From: CADCTB01 sp035494015
Lineage (GTDB): Bacteria; Actinomycetota; Acidimicrobiia; Acidimicrobiales; AC-14
Length of the DNA: 36,199 nt
Direction: 5' to 3'
NCBI GenBank assembly: GCA_035494015.1
Contig: DATJHJ010000082.1
Coordinates: forward strand, 1-36,199
In this document: in pieces, positions 8,076-18,592 of the stretch
Numbering within the stretch: position 1 is the first letter of the stretch
How the letters are laid out: each line of letters begins with the position of its first letter
Program-made: the position numbers and the translations under genes
The notes under the pieces: model-generated
What the model saw: only the letters and a program-made list of their open reading frames with translations
What the model was told of the DNA's origin: nothing
Database searches by the model: none

Positions 8076-8756
8076 ATGCCCTCACCGTCCGCCGTACGAC
8101 ACTGGGTCATGGCAGTCGGAGCGACGGCCTGCCTGCTGTCCGCCAGCGTCGTCGCCGTCGTGATGGGCACCGCGGGGGCGGCCAACTCGGTGCAGGTCGC
8201 GGCGGTCACGCCCATCGCGCCGGAGCCCAGCACCACCTCCACGACGGTCGCCCCCAGCACCACAACGTCGTCGTCGTCGACCTCGACCAGCACCACCTCC
8301 ACGACGGTCAAGCCCCAGCCCGCGACCACGGTGGCGCCCGTGCGTACCACCTCCCCGCCCGTGACCGCGCCGCCGACGACCAAGGCCGCACCGGCCCCGG
8401 CGCCCGCGCCCGCATCGACCGCGTCGGGCGACCGGTGCCGCGCCGCCCTGCAGTTCGCCGCCGACCACGGGGTCCTGCTGCCCGCGGGCTGGGGATTCCG
8501 CTGCCCGGGTGAGGCGCTGGTGAACGGGTCCGACCACTGGGGCGTGGCCTGCTTCAACTGCGAGGGCACCGGGAGCTGGATCGCCGTCGACATCGGCCTC
8601 GTCGGTTCCTCCGATGCCGCGCTGCGTTACGTCGTCACCCACGAGACCTGCCACGCCATCGACTACACCACCCTCGGCGTCACCACCGAGGTGGGGGCCG
8701 ACCTGTGCGCCGCCCTGCACGGCGCCCCCCGCCCGGCCGGGACCGGCTCCGCCTAG
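8076..8756 (+). CDS. Secreted or anchored zincin-like protein
   Basis: Encodes 226 residues. A hydrophobic signal or anchor segment lies at about 10-36. A low-complexity Ser/Thr/Pro/Ala linker follows at about 45-116, then a compact C-terminal domain with cysteines at 121, 143, 159, 162, 192 and 211. That domain contains THETCHAID, an HExxH zinc signature at H189-H193, followed by TEVGADLC, where E205 or D209 could be a third metal ligand. This suggests an extracytoplasmic zinc-dependent hydrolase; the substrate is unknown. The ATG at 8076 is preceded by AGGTGG five bases upstream; a longer frame starts at 8022 but would bury the signal. It does not match a family I can name with confidence. 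Confidence 0.72.
   Translation: MPSPSAVRHWVMAVGATACLLSASVVAVVMGTAGAANSVQVAAVTPIAPEPSTTSTTVAPSTTTSSSSTSTSTTSTTVKPQPATTVAPVRTTSPPVTAPPTTKAAPAPAPAPASTASGDRCRAALQFAADHGVLLPAGWGFRCPGEALVNGSDHWGVACFNCEGTGSWIAVDIGLVGSSDAALRYVVTHETCHAIDYTTLGVTTEVGADLCAALHGAPRPAGTGSA
8227..8309 (+). repeat. 23-bp direct repeat plus TCG microsatellite in the linker
   Basis: The 23-base unit at 8227-8249 recurs exactly at 8287-8309, 60 bases later, in the same reading frame. It encodes a Ser-Thr-Thr-Ser-Thr-Thr-Val run in the secreted protein's linker. A short TCG repeat lies between the copies at about 8267-8280. Slippage or recombination between the copies would remove 20 residues of linker in frame. Confidence 0.75.
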
Positions 8757-8783
8757 AGCCTGCGCCCACCCCGGGGTGGCCGG

Positions 8784-11086
<2,303 letters not shown>

Positions 11087-11090
<4 letters not shown>

Positions 11091-11758
11091 ACCGACGACT
11101 CCATTTCCTCGAGGTCCTTCTTCACGTAGATGTGGTGGGCGACCTTCTCGCCGACGGTGCGGTCGTGCCCGTCGACCCGCAGGACCAGTGGCCCGTCGAA
11201 CGGGTGCTTCTCTCGCACCTCGACCCGGACGCCGGGGCGCAGGCCGAGGGTGTCGAGGAACTTGACGATCTCGGGGTCGGTGGACCCCGGCACGGCGACG
11301 ACGGCGACGTCGCCGGGCTCCAGATCGTACAGGGGGGGCATGGTCGGGATTTCGACCACTTCGGGAGCAGGGATCGGGAAGCCGTGCGGGCACGACGCCG
11401 GCTGGTCGAGGGCGACGTACAGCCGGTCCTCGACCTCCTGGGGCAGGTCGTGCTCGAACGACGTGGCCAGGCGGTCGGCCTCGTTCCACGCGTAGCCCAG
11501 CATGTCGGCCAGGAAGCGCTCGACGATGCGGTGGCGGCGGATGGCGGCGATGGCCGCCGCCCGCCCGGCCAGCGTCAGCTCCACCCCCCGGTAGAGCTTG
11601 TGGTCGAGCAGGCCCCGCTCGGCCAGCCGCTTGACCGTGGCCGTGGCCGTCGCCGGCGACACGCCGAGGGCGTCGGCCAAGGCGCCCGTGTGGGCGTCCT
11701 GGCCGTCGCGCGACAGCCGGTAGATCGACTTCAGCGTCTCGCGATCCGACTTGGTCAG
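11087..11758 (-). CDS. DtxR/MntR-family metalloregulator, start codon uncertain
   Basis: A winged-helix N-terminal domain (SDRETLKSIYRLSRDG..TGALADALGVSPATATATVKRL), a dimerisation and metal domain with RRHRIVERFL and SFEHDLPQEVEDRL, CPHGFPIP, and a C-terminal FeoA/SH3-like domain (LGLRPGVRVEV) identify a metal-dependent repressor. At the position of DtxR Cys102 / MntR Glu99, three residues before the Glu-His pair, a threonine is seen, so the metal site is non-standard. No ATG, GTG or TTG precedes the conserved helix; the only TTG (11680) would cut the helix-turn-helix. The interval given begins at a CTG (11758); ATT at 11770 is another candidate, and an upstream in-frame stop lies at 11813-11815. 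Its stop overlaps the hppA start. Confidence 0.8.
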
Positions 11759-11762
11759 TATT

Positions 11763-11816
11763 GGGGTAATGATTTCGATACCCCGGAAACTAACTTTCAG
11801 CGGGGTGAAAGGTCAA
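11763..11816 (-). promoter_or_regulatory. Candidate promoter and operator of the DtxR-type gene
   Basis: On the minus strand TTGACC (11816-11811) lies 18 bases before TAGTTT (11792-11787), a plausible -35/-10 pair directing transcription into the regulator gene and hppA. Over the expected transcription start is an inverted repeat GGGGTA-N10-TACCCC (11763-11784). Its position would suit autoregulation, and it also lies in the upstream region of the divergent CDF-like gene. It does not match the IdeR/DtxR consensus as I remember it, so assignment as the regulator's operator is inference. Confidence 0.4.
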
Positions 11817-11827
11817 GGGAGGCGAAC

Positions 11828-12442
11828 ATGGACCCGAAGACGGCGCTGGCCCGGCGGGCCCGGCGACTGGAGTACTGCACGACCGGCTGGAACACCCTGG
11901 AAGCCCTGGTGGCCATCTCCACCGGCGTCGCCAGCCACTCCCTGGCCCTGGTCGCCTTCGGCCTCGATTCCTGCATCGAGGTACTGGCGTCCGTCGTTGT
12001 CCTCTGGCACCTGGGTGGGGCGCCCGAAGAGGTGGACCCGCACCGGGCCCGGCGGGCCATGCGCCTCATCGCCGCCGCCTTCGCCGCCCTCGGTACCTAC
12101 CTCCTCGTGGAGACCGTCCGCAGCGTGGTCACCAGGTCGGTGTCCGAGCCGTCCGGCGTCGGGATCGGCTTCATGGCCGCCACGGTGGTCGTCATGGTCG
12201 TCCTCGCCGTCGGCAAGCGCCGCACCGGCCTGGCCCTCGACAACCGGCCGTTGGTGGCCAACGCGTCGATGACGCTGATCGACGGCGGCCTGGCCGCCGC
12301 CGTCCTGGTCGCCCTGGCCGCCGATCGGCTGGCCGGCTGGTGGTGGGCGGACTCGCTGGCCGCCGGGGTCGTGGGCCTGATCGCCCTCAACGAGGCCCGT
12401 GAGAACTGGTGGTCGGGAACAGGAACTCGTAATCCGGGTTGA
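11828..12442 (+). CDS. CDF-like cation transporter without cytoplasmic domain
   Basis: Encodes 204 residues, almost entirely membrane-spanning (about five or six helices). The N-terminal segment with WNTLEALVAI and FGLDSCIEV (D47 and E51) and the later WWWADSLAAGVVGLIALNEARENW match the transmembrane half of the cation diffusion facilitator fold, in the subgroup that lacks the usual cytoplasmic metallochaperone-like domain (family members are usually about 300 residues). Substrate is unknown. A strong GGGAGG lies eight bases before the ATG. It is divergent from the DtxR-type regulator, which suggests metal control. Its last 56 bases overlap the convergent OB-fold gene. Confidence 0.82.
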   Translation: MDPKTALARRARRLEYCTTGWNTLEALVAISTGVASHSLALVAFGLDSCIEVLASVVVLWHLGGAPEEVDPHRARRAMRLIAAAFAALGTYLLVETVRSVVTRSVSEPSGVGIGFMAATVVVMVVLAVGKRRTGLALDNRPLVANASMTLIDGGLAAAVLVALAADRLAGWWWADSLAAGVVGLIALNEARENWWSGTGTRNPG

Positions 12443-12698
12443 GGATGGCCAGCCGGCCGTGGTGGGCCCCGACGCGCCCGGACACGCAGAGGACGGTCCC
12501 CAGGTGGATGCCGGCCACGTGGCGGCGCCCGAGGAAGACGACCGACAGCCCGCCGGTGCCGTCGTCCAGCACGCACTCGAGGGTGGGGACGTCGGCCCGG
12601 GGCTGGACCCGGATGGACCGGACGCGGCCCGACACGCACACGGCCTGCCGCCACTGCACGTCGGCGATGCGGGTGGGGGTGACGCCGATGAGGGTCAT
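12387..12698 (-). CDS. Small OB-fold protein (copy 1)
   Basis: Encodes 103 residues predicted as one oligonucleotide-binding beta barrel: VSGRVRSIRV, then LDDGTGGLSVVFLGRRHVAGI, then VSGRVG..GRLAILNPDYEFL. It is a paralogue of the protein at 19940-20299, sharing D-G-T-G-x-L-x-V-V, GRRH and LNPxYE. By position and sequence it resembles the M. tuberculosis Rv2694c type, of unknown role. The ATG is seven bases after the stop of the KimA-like permease, so the two form an operon. The 3' end overlaps the convergent CDF-like gene. Confidence 0.8.
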   Translation of the reverse strand: MTLIGVTPTRIADVQWRQAVCVSGRVRSIRVQPRADVPTLECVLDDGTGGLSVVFLGRRHVAGIHLGTVLCVSGRVGAHHGRLAILNPDYEFLFPTTSSHGPR

Positions 12699-12705
12699 GG
12701 GCCGG

Positions 12706-14670
12706 TCAGCGACCGAGGTGGTAGGGGACGAAGGTGACGTTGGCGTGGGGCAGGTCGGTCACCGCGCTGGCGATGGCGTCCGCGGTGCGGTCGTGGAGCA
12801 GCTTGTGCCACGCCCGGCGGTAGCTGCGGCGGGGCAGCAGCACGCTGACCTCGGTGTCGCCCCGGGACAGCTCGTCGGCGACGACCTGCAGGACCGACCG
12901 GGTGATGCGCCGGTCCGGGCACTCGACCAGCTCCAGCGGCAGCCGGGACAGGCCCAGGCGCCGCCACTCCTCGGCCAGGGCCTCGGCCCGGTCCAGGTCG
13001 TGGGCCACGTGGACGGCGCGCAGCTCGTCGGGGGTGAGGGTGCGGGCGTACTGCAGGGCCCGGGCCGTGCTGCGGTCGAGCCGCTCGACCAGGACCAGGA
13101 CGAGGTGGCGGCGCAGGATCGGCGCGGTGGCCGCAGCCTGGGCGTCGTGCTCGAGCTCGACCGCCTCGGCCTCGTACTGCCGGTTCAGCCGGACCAGGAC
13201 GGCGACCATCACCGGGACCAGCACGAGGATGACCCACGCCCCGTGGGTGAACTTGGTGACGGCGATGATGACGTCGACCACGAAGGACAGGACCGCCCCC
13301 GTGCCGTTGACCAGCAAGCCCGTCCGCCACCCGTCCTCGTGCTCGCGGATGTGGTGGCGGGCCATACCGGCCTGGGACAGGGTGAAGGACGTGAACACGC
13401 CGATGGCGTACAGCGGGATCAGCCGGTCGACCTTGGCCCCGGTCACGACGACCAGGACGATCGACGTGGCCGCCAGGGCCAGGATCCCGTTGGAGAAGAC
13501 CAGGCGGTGGCCGCGCTTGGTCAGCTGGCGGGGCATGAAGTTGTCGCCGGCGTGGAACGAGGCCAGCCGGGGGAAGTCGGCGAAGGAGGTGTTGGCCGCC
13601 AGGACCAGGATGAGCATGGTCCCGGCCTGCAGGCTGTAGAAGAGGGCTTGGCCGGCGGCCCCGTGCCCGTACACCAGCTTGCCGACCTGGGAGATGACGG
13701 TGGGCGTCCCCTCGGCGAACGGAGCGGCGTGCACGTGGGCGGCCAGCACCGACAGGCCGAGGAACATGGCGCCGAGCGTCGTGCCCATGATGACCAACGT
13801 CGTCCGGGCGTTGCGCCACTCGGGCACCCTGAAGGCGGGCACGCCGTTGGAGATGGCCTCCACCCCGGTGACGGCGGCGCCGCCCGACGCGAAGGCGTGC
13901 AGGACCACCCACAGCGTGGCGCCCAGGAAGATGCCGTCGCCCGCGGAGCCGAAGTGCAGCAGGCCGTCGGCGTTGGCGGGGGCGGAGGGCACGTGGCCGA
14001 AGGACATCCGGGCCAACCCCACGCCCAGCAGGACGATCATGTTGACGATGAAGAAGTACGTCGGGACGGCGAAGAGCTTCCCCGACTCGCGCACCCCGCG
14101 GAGGTTCCCGAAGGCGATGAGCACGATGAAGGCCACGGAGATCGGGACGGTGAACCGGCGCAGGGCCGGGGCGGCGGAGGTCAGGGCCGCGGTGCCCGCC
14201 GCCACCGAGACGGCGACGGTGAGGATGTAGTCGGTGAGCAGGGCCACACCGGCGACCTGGGCGGGCAGCAGGCCGAAGTTGTCCCGGGTGACGATGTAGG
14301 CGCCGCCGGCCGACGGGTAGGCCTTGATGGTCTGCCGGTAGGACAGGATCAGGAAGGCCAGCACCACGAGCATGGCCACGGTGATGGGCACGACGAGGGA
14401 GAAGGCGGCCACCCCGATGGCCGGCACCAGGACCCGCAGGATCTCCTCGGTGGCGTAGGCCGACGACGACAGGTTGTCGGAGGCGAAGACGGCGAGAGCG
14501 GTGGGCTTGCCGAGCCGCTCGTGGACCAGGTCTTCCGTGGCCAGGGGCGGGCCGAGGAGCCGGTTCTTCGCCCGCTCGCCGGTGCCGAGGGGCAGGTCGA
14601 CGTCGTGGCGGGCGGGGAGCGGCTGGGGGACGGAGGTGGGCCGCTCGAGCGTCCGGAAGGTGTCGGCCAT
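12706..14670 (-). CDS. KimA-like APC/KUP permease (copy 1), probable K+ importer
   Basis: Encodes 654 residues: about 12 transmembrane helices and a C-terminal cytoplasmic domain (from about 490). It resembles B. subtilis KimA, a proton-coupled potassium importer: ASDNLSSSAYATEEIL, SYRQTIKAYPSAGGAY, LLTDYILTVAVS and AVTGVEAISNG. The side chains I recall as K+-site residues in KimA (D36, Y43, D117, T121, S125, T230, E233) all have counterparts here. The ATG at 14670 follows an 80-base divergent region shared with the KdpD-like kinase. Annotation pipelines usually call this family amino acid permease; potassium is the better guess from motif and neighbours. It is followed by the OB-fold gene. 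Confidence 0.85.
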   Translation of the reverse strand: MADTFRTLERPTSVPQPLPARHDVDLPLGTGERAKNRLLGPPLATEDLVHERLGKPTALAVFASDNLSSSAYATEEILRVLVPAIGVAAFSLVVPITVAMLVVLAFLILSYRQTIKAYPSAGGAYIVTRDNFGLLPAQVAGVALLTDYILTVAVSVAAGTAALTSAAPALRRFTVPISVAFIVLIAFGNLRGVRESGKLFAVPTYFFIVNMIVLLGVGLARMSFGHVPSAPANADGLLHFGSAGDGIFLGATLWVVLHAFASGGAAVTGVEAISNGVPAFRVPEWRNARTTLVIMGTTLGAMFLGLSVLAAHVHAAPFAEGTPTVISQVGKLVYGHGAAGQALFYSLQAGTMLILVLAANTSFADFPRLASFHAGDNFMPRQLTKRGHRLVFSNGILALAATSIVLVVVTGAKVDRLIPLYAIGVFTSFTLSQAGMARHHIREHEDGWRTGLLVNGTGAVLSFVVDVIIAVTKFTHGAWVILVLVPVMVAVLVRLNRQYEAEAVELEHDAQAAATAPILRRHLVLVLVERLDRSTARALQYARTLTPDELRAVHVAHDLDRAEALAEEWRRLGLSRLPLELVECPDRRITRSVLQVVADELSRGDTEVSVLLPRRSYRRAWHKLLHDRTADAIASAVTDLPHANVTFVPYHLGR

Positions 14671-14693
14671 GACCCAGGTGTACCGCCGCGGGC

Positions 14694-14747
14694 GTCAACG
14701 CCGGGTCAAGGCCGGGCCCGTAGCCGTCAAGATCGCGCAAAGATCAC
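14694..14747. promoter_or_regulatory. Phased direct repeats in the divergent KimA-1 / kinase control region
   Basis: GTCAA occurs at 14694-14698, 14705-14709 and 14726-14730, that is at steps of 11 and 21 bases (one and two helical turns). Next to the last copy, AAGATC is repeated at 14729 and 14740, again 11 bases apart. OmpR/KdpE-type response regulators bind direct repeats with about 11-base spacing, so this is a candidate site for the adjacent response regulator, controlling both the permease and the kinase operon. No convincing -35/-10 pair was found. Confidence 0.4.
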
Positions 14748-14750
14748 GCC

Positions 14751-15896
14751 GTGGTCGACCTACGCGCCGCCGGCCGAGCGCCCTGGCTGGGTGCCGGGCT
14801 CGGGGCCGCCCTGGTCGTCGCCCTCAGCGGGGCGCTCGTCCCCGTGCGCGACAACGTCACCCCGGCCTCGCCGGCCCTGCTGCTCGTGCTCACCGTCGTG
14901 GTCGCCGGTGTGGTCGGCGGGGCGGCGTCCGCCGTCGTCACCGCGGTCGTGGCCGCCACCGCGTTCAACCTGGTCTTCGTCGTCCCCTACTGGACCCTGA
15001 AGGTCAACGCCGGGGAGGACTGGGTGGCGCTGGGCGTTTTCCTGGCCGTCGCCCTCGTCATCGGCGTGCTGGTGGCCGAACAGGCCGAGCGGCGGCGGGC
15101 GGCCGAGGCCCGCGAGGCCGACCTGCGGGTCCTGTACGAGCAGATGCAGGCCATCGCCGCCGAGCGGGCCCGCCTGCTGGAGGAAGCGGGGCGGGTGTCG
15201 GTGCTGGAGCGGGTCGACGAGCAGCGCGCCGCCCTCCTGCGGTCGGTGTCGCACGACCTGCGGACGCCCCTCTCGGCCATCCGGGCCGTGGCCGAGGACC
15301 TCCGCGACGGCCCGGCCTACGACGACGCCACCCGGGCCGAGCTGCTGGCCACCGTGTGCGAGGAGGCTGAACGGCTCGACCGGATCGTGGCCAACCTGCT
15401 GTCGATGAGCCGTATCGAGGCCGGCGCCTTCCAGCCGTCCCGCCAGGCCGTCGACCTGGCCGAGCTGGTCGCCGACCGGTCCCGGCGGCTGCGGGCCTTG
15501 TTCCGCCAGGCCCGCCTGCAGGTCGACCTGCCCGCCGACCTGCCGCTCGTGGACGGTGACTACTCCCAGCTCGACCAGGTGGTCACCAACCTGCTGGAGA
15601 ACGCGGCGCGCTACGCCCCGCCCGGCTCCACGGTCCGGGTGACGGCCCGGCCGGTCGGCGAGGGGGCCGTCGACGGGGGCGTCGAGCTGCGGGTGGCCGA
15701 CGAAGGCATCGGCGTGCCCGAGTGGGAACGGGCCCGGGTGTTCGAACCGTTCCGCCGGGGCGAGGGGAGCGCGTCGAGCGGCGTCGGGCTGGCCATCTGC
15801 AAGGCGGTGGTCGACGCCCACGGCGGGCGGATCTCCGTCCACCGCACGCCCGGCGGCGGGGCCACGTTCGTGGTCCAGCTGCCGGCCGGCGGCTGA
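14751..15896 (+). CDS. KdpD-like sensor histidine kinase lacking the KdpD N-terminal domain
   Basis: Encodes 381 residues from a GTG start. A four-helix DUF4118 membrane region (about 12-112, with AFNLVFVVPYWTLKV), a coiled coil (about 112-160), a HisKA box SVSHDLRTPLSAIRA with H168, an N-box NLLENAARYAP and G-boxes VADEGIGVPEWE and SSGVGLAICKAVVDAHGG are all visible. This is the C-terminal half of KdpD; the usual cytoplasmic KdpD and UspA domains are missing, so stimulus sensing must differ. The stop overlaps the regulator start in TGATG. No kdpFABC genes are in the window. Confidence 0.9.
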   Translation: MVDLRAAGRAPWLGAGLGAALVVALSGALVPVRDNVTPASPALLLVLTVVVAGVVGGAASAVVTAVVAATAFNLVFVVPYWTLKVNAGEDWVALGVFLAVALVIGVLVAEQAERRRAAEAREADLRVLYEQMQAIAAERARLLEEAGRVSVLERVDEQRAALLRSVSHDLRTPLSAIRAVAEDLRDGPAYDDATRAELLATVCEEAERLDRIVANLLSMSRIEAGAFQPSRQAVDLAELVADRSRRLRALFRQARLQVDLPADLPLVDGDYSQLDQVVTNLLENAARYAPPGSTVRVTARPVGEGAVDGGVELRVADEGIGVPEWERARVFEPFRRGEGSASSGVGLAICKAVVDAHGGRISVHRTPGGGATFVVQLPAGG

Positions 15897-16600
15897 TGGC
15901 CAAGATCCTGGTCGTCGACGACGAAGCGGCCATCCTGCGGGCGCTGCGGGCCGGGCTGGAGGCGCGCGGGCACCAGGCCCTGCTGGCCACGAGCGGGGAG
16001 GAAGCGATCGGCAAGGTCGCCCTGGATGCGCCCGACGTGGTGGTCCTCGACCTCGGGCTGCCGGACATGGACGGGCTCGACGTCCTGCGGCGGATCCGGG
16101 AGTGGTCGGACGTACCGGTGGTCGTGCTGACCGCCGAGGGTTCCGACGACCGAAAGGTGCAGGCGCTGGACGAGGGCGCCGACGATTACGTGACCAAGCC
16201 GTTCTCCATGGCCGAGCTGCTGGCCCGCCTCCGGGTGGCCCTGCGCCACCGGGCGTCCGGCGGCGGGCCCCCGCTCGACGCGTCGGTGCTGGAGGTGGGC
16301 GACGTTCGCCTCGACCTCGGCCGCCACGAGGCCACCGTCGGCGGCCGGCCGGTCGACCTGACGCCAAAGGAGTTCGCCTTCCTGGCCTTCCTGGCCCGGT
16401 GGCCGGGCCGCGTGCTGACCCACCGGGCCATCCTGCAAGAGGTCTGGGGGCCGGAGTACGGCACGGAGACGCAGTACCTGCGGGTCTACGCCAGCCAGCT
16501 GCGCAAGAAGCTGGCCGACGACCCCGAACAGCCCCGGCTGGTCACGGAACCGGGTGTCGGGTACCGCCTGGTCGACCCGGCCGAGCGCCCGCGCCCGTAG
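15896..16600 (+). CDS. KdpE-like response regulator, OmpR family
   Basis: Encodes 234 residues. The receiver domain has D8/D9 in VVDDE, phosphoacceptor D52 in LDLGLPDMDG and K101 in TKPF. The C-terminal winged helix has LTPKEFAFLAFLA, GRVLTHRAILQEVWGPEYG, TQYLRVYASQLRKKL and EPGVGYRL, closely patterned on KdpE. It is translated with the kinase (TGATG overlap) and ends 12 bases from the convergent stop of the second KimA-like permease. Targets are likely the flanking potassium genes; that is inference from position. Confidence 0.93.
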   Translation: MAKILVVDDEAAILRALRAGLEARGHQALLATSGEEAIGKVALDAPDVVVLDLGLPDMDGLDVLRRIREWSDVPVVVLTAEGSDDRKVQALDEGADDYVTKPFSMAELLARLRVALRHRASGGGPPLDASVLEVGDVRLDLGRHEATVGGRPVDLTPKEFAFLAFLARWPGRVLTHRAILQEVWGPEYGTETQYLRVYASQLRKKLADDPEQPRLVTEPGVGYRLVDPAERPRP

Positions 16601-16612
16601 CGGGCGGGGCCA

Positions 16613-18496
16613 CTACTTGTGCCGGTGGTCGTTGGCCTCGCCGTCGCGGTGGACGTGGTACGGGACCGACGTCACGACCGTGCCCTCCCGGAACAGCAGC
16701 CGGCCCTTCAGGAACAGGGCGCTCTGGTTGTGGAGCAGGTGCTCGTACCACTTGCCCACGACGAACTCGGGGACGACGACGGTAATGGTGTCGTTGTGCC
16801 AGCGCTGGTCGAGCTCGTCGAGGTACTCGATGACCGGGGCGGTCAGCTCCCTGTAGCGGGAGTGCTTGATCTCCAGCGGCACGTTGATGTCGAACTCGCG
16901 CCACTGGCGCTCGATCTCCTCCTGGTCGTGGTCGTCGTGGGAGATGTACAGGGCGACGAGGTGCTCGGGCCGCAGCGAGCGGGCATAGGCCAGCGCCTGC
17001 ACCACGCCCTTGTGGATGCGCCCCACCAGGACGACGACGGTGTGGTTGAACGCATGGGGCCGCACCTCCTCCGGGGTGATCTCCAGTGACTCCGACACCC
17101 GCTGGTAGTGCCGGTGGATGCCGACGAAGAGGGCGATGATGACGGGGACGACCACGATCGGGACCCACGCCCCGCTGGAGAACTTCGTGCCGGCGACGAT
17201 GAGCAGGACGACGAACGTGGCGAACGACCCCACGCCGTTGATGACCACACCGGACTTCCAACCGGGCTGGCGGTCCTTGCGGTGGTGGACGACCATGCCC
17301 AGCTGGCTCAGGGTGAACGAGGTGAACACCCCCACCGCGTACAGGGGGATCAGGGCGTTGGTGATCCCGCCGAAGGCGATGATCAGCAGCGAGGCGGTGA
17401 CGGCCAGGATGATGATGCCGTTGGAAAACACCAGCCGGTCGCCCCGGTTGCCCAAGTAGCGGGGCAGGTAGCCGTCCCGGGCGATGATCGACGAGAGCCG
17501 GGGGAAGTCGGCGTAGGCGGTGTTGGCGGCGAGGGTGAGGATGGCGGCGGTCGAGAACTGCAGGATGACGTAGATGGGGCCGCCGCCGTAGACGGCCCGC
17601 CCGAGCTGCGAAAGGACCGTCTCGGACTCGCTCGGGTACGGGTGCAGGTGGTGGGCGAGGACGGACACACCGAAGAACAGGGTGCCGAGGATCACCCCCA
17701 TCCAGACCATCGTCGTGGCCGCGTTCTTGGACTCGGGCTTCTTGAACGCGGGCACGCCGTTGGAGATGGCTTCCACACCGGTAAGGGCGACGGCGCCGGA
17801 CGAGAAGCCACGCAGGAGCAGGAACAGGCCCAGGGTCCCACCGGCCTGGCGCTTGGCCTCGGACGCCGCCGGGTCGAAGGGGATGGGGTCGACGTGGCCG
17901 AAGTAGACCCGGGCCAGGCCGTACCCCACCAACAGGGTCAGGCTCACGATGTAGATGTAGGTCGGAAAGGCGAAGACCGTCCCCGACTCCTTGATCCCGC
18001 GCAGGTTGAGCACGGTGATCACCACGATGAGGCCCAGTCCGAGACCGACCCGGCTGTCGGCCAGGCCCCGGAAGGCCGGCAACGAGACGATGGCCGCCAC
18101 GCCGGCCGAGATGGAAACGGCCACGGTGAGCACGTAGTCCACGAGGAGCGACGCCCCGGCCACCAGCGACGGGTACTCGCCTAGGTTCTCCCGGCTGACG
18201 ATGTACGAGCCGCCGCCGCTCGGGTAGGCGAACAGGGTCTGGCGGTAGGACGCCACCACGATGGCCAGCAGGATGGCGACGACGATGGAGAGCGGGACCA
18301 GCTTGGCCAGGCCGAGGGCCACGCTCGACGACCCGGCCGCCACCACGAAGAGGATTTCCTCGGTGGCGTAGGCGGTCGACGAGATGGCGTCCGACGAGAA
18401 CGTCGGCAGCGCGATCAGTTTCCTGAGGCGCTGGTGGTCCTGCTCGCTGGTGGCGATCGGCCGGCCGACGAGCAGGCGCTTGAACGACGAGTACAC
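16613..18496 (-). CDS. KimA-like APC/KUP permease (copy 2), probable K+ importer
   Basis: Encodes 627 residues from the GTG at 18496, chosen because it gives MYSSFKRLLVGRP, aligning with the KimA N-terminus and placing D36 and Y43 (in SSDAISSTAY) at the KimA numbers. A GTG at 18505 is the alternative. Other signatures are SYRQTLFAYPSGGGSY, LLVDYVLTVAVS, ALTGVEAISNG and a C-terminal cytoplasmic domain from about 480 with NHTVVVLVGRIHKG. KimA of B. subtilis imports K+ with protons and is inhibited by c-di-AMP (known). It is divergent from ceoB with 96 bases between starts, as for Rv2690c and Rv2691 in M. tuberculosis. Confidence 0.88.
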   Translation of the reverse strand: MYSSFKRLLVGRPIATSEQDHQRLRKLIALPTFSSDAISSTAYATEEILFVVAAGSSSVALGLAKLVPLSIVVAILLAIVVASYRQTLFAYPSGGGSYIVSRENLGEYPSLVAGASLLVDYVLTVAVSISAGVAAIVSLPAFRGLADSRVGLGLGLIVVITVLNLRGIKESGTVFAFPTYIYIVSLTLLVGYGLARVYFGHVDPIPFDPAASEAKRQAGGTLGLFLLLRGFSSGAVALTGVEAISNGVPAFKKPESKNAATTMVWMGVILGTLFFGVSVLAHHLHPYPSESETVLSQLGRAVYGGGPIYVILQFSTAAILTLAANTAYADFPRLSSIIARDGYLPRYLGNRGDRLVFSNGIIILAVTASLLIIAFGGITNALIPLYAVGVFTSFTLSQLGMVVHHRKDRQPGWKSGVVINGVGSFATFVVLLIVAGTKFSSGAWVPIVVVPVIIALFVGIHRHYQRVSESLEITPEEVRPHAFNHTVVVLVGRIHKGVVQALAYARSLRPEHLVALYISHDDHDQEEIERQWREFDINVPLEIKHSRYRELTAPVIEYLDELDQRWHNDTITVVVPEFVVGKWYEHLLHNQSALFLKGRLLFREGTVVTSVPYHVHRDGEANDHRHK

Positions 18497-18592
18497 GGCG
18501 CGCACCGTACCCCCCGGCACGGCGCCGCTCCCAGGTGGGGAACCGCCGGTGCAATTGGCGTTCGCCGCCCCGCGGGTGTTGCATTGTCGCCC

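Noticed and set aside
8757..8783. CCACCCCGGGGTGG palindrome between convergent genes as a terminator
   Set aside because: It is a continuous palindrome without a loop and has no T-tract; it may assist termination but this cannot be supported.
18555..18592. TTGGCG and TGCATT as a ceoB promoter
   Set aside because: The spacing of 19 bases and a weak -10 do not support a call, although a leaderless start at GTG 18593 would fit.
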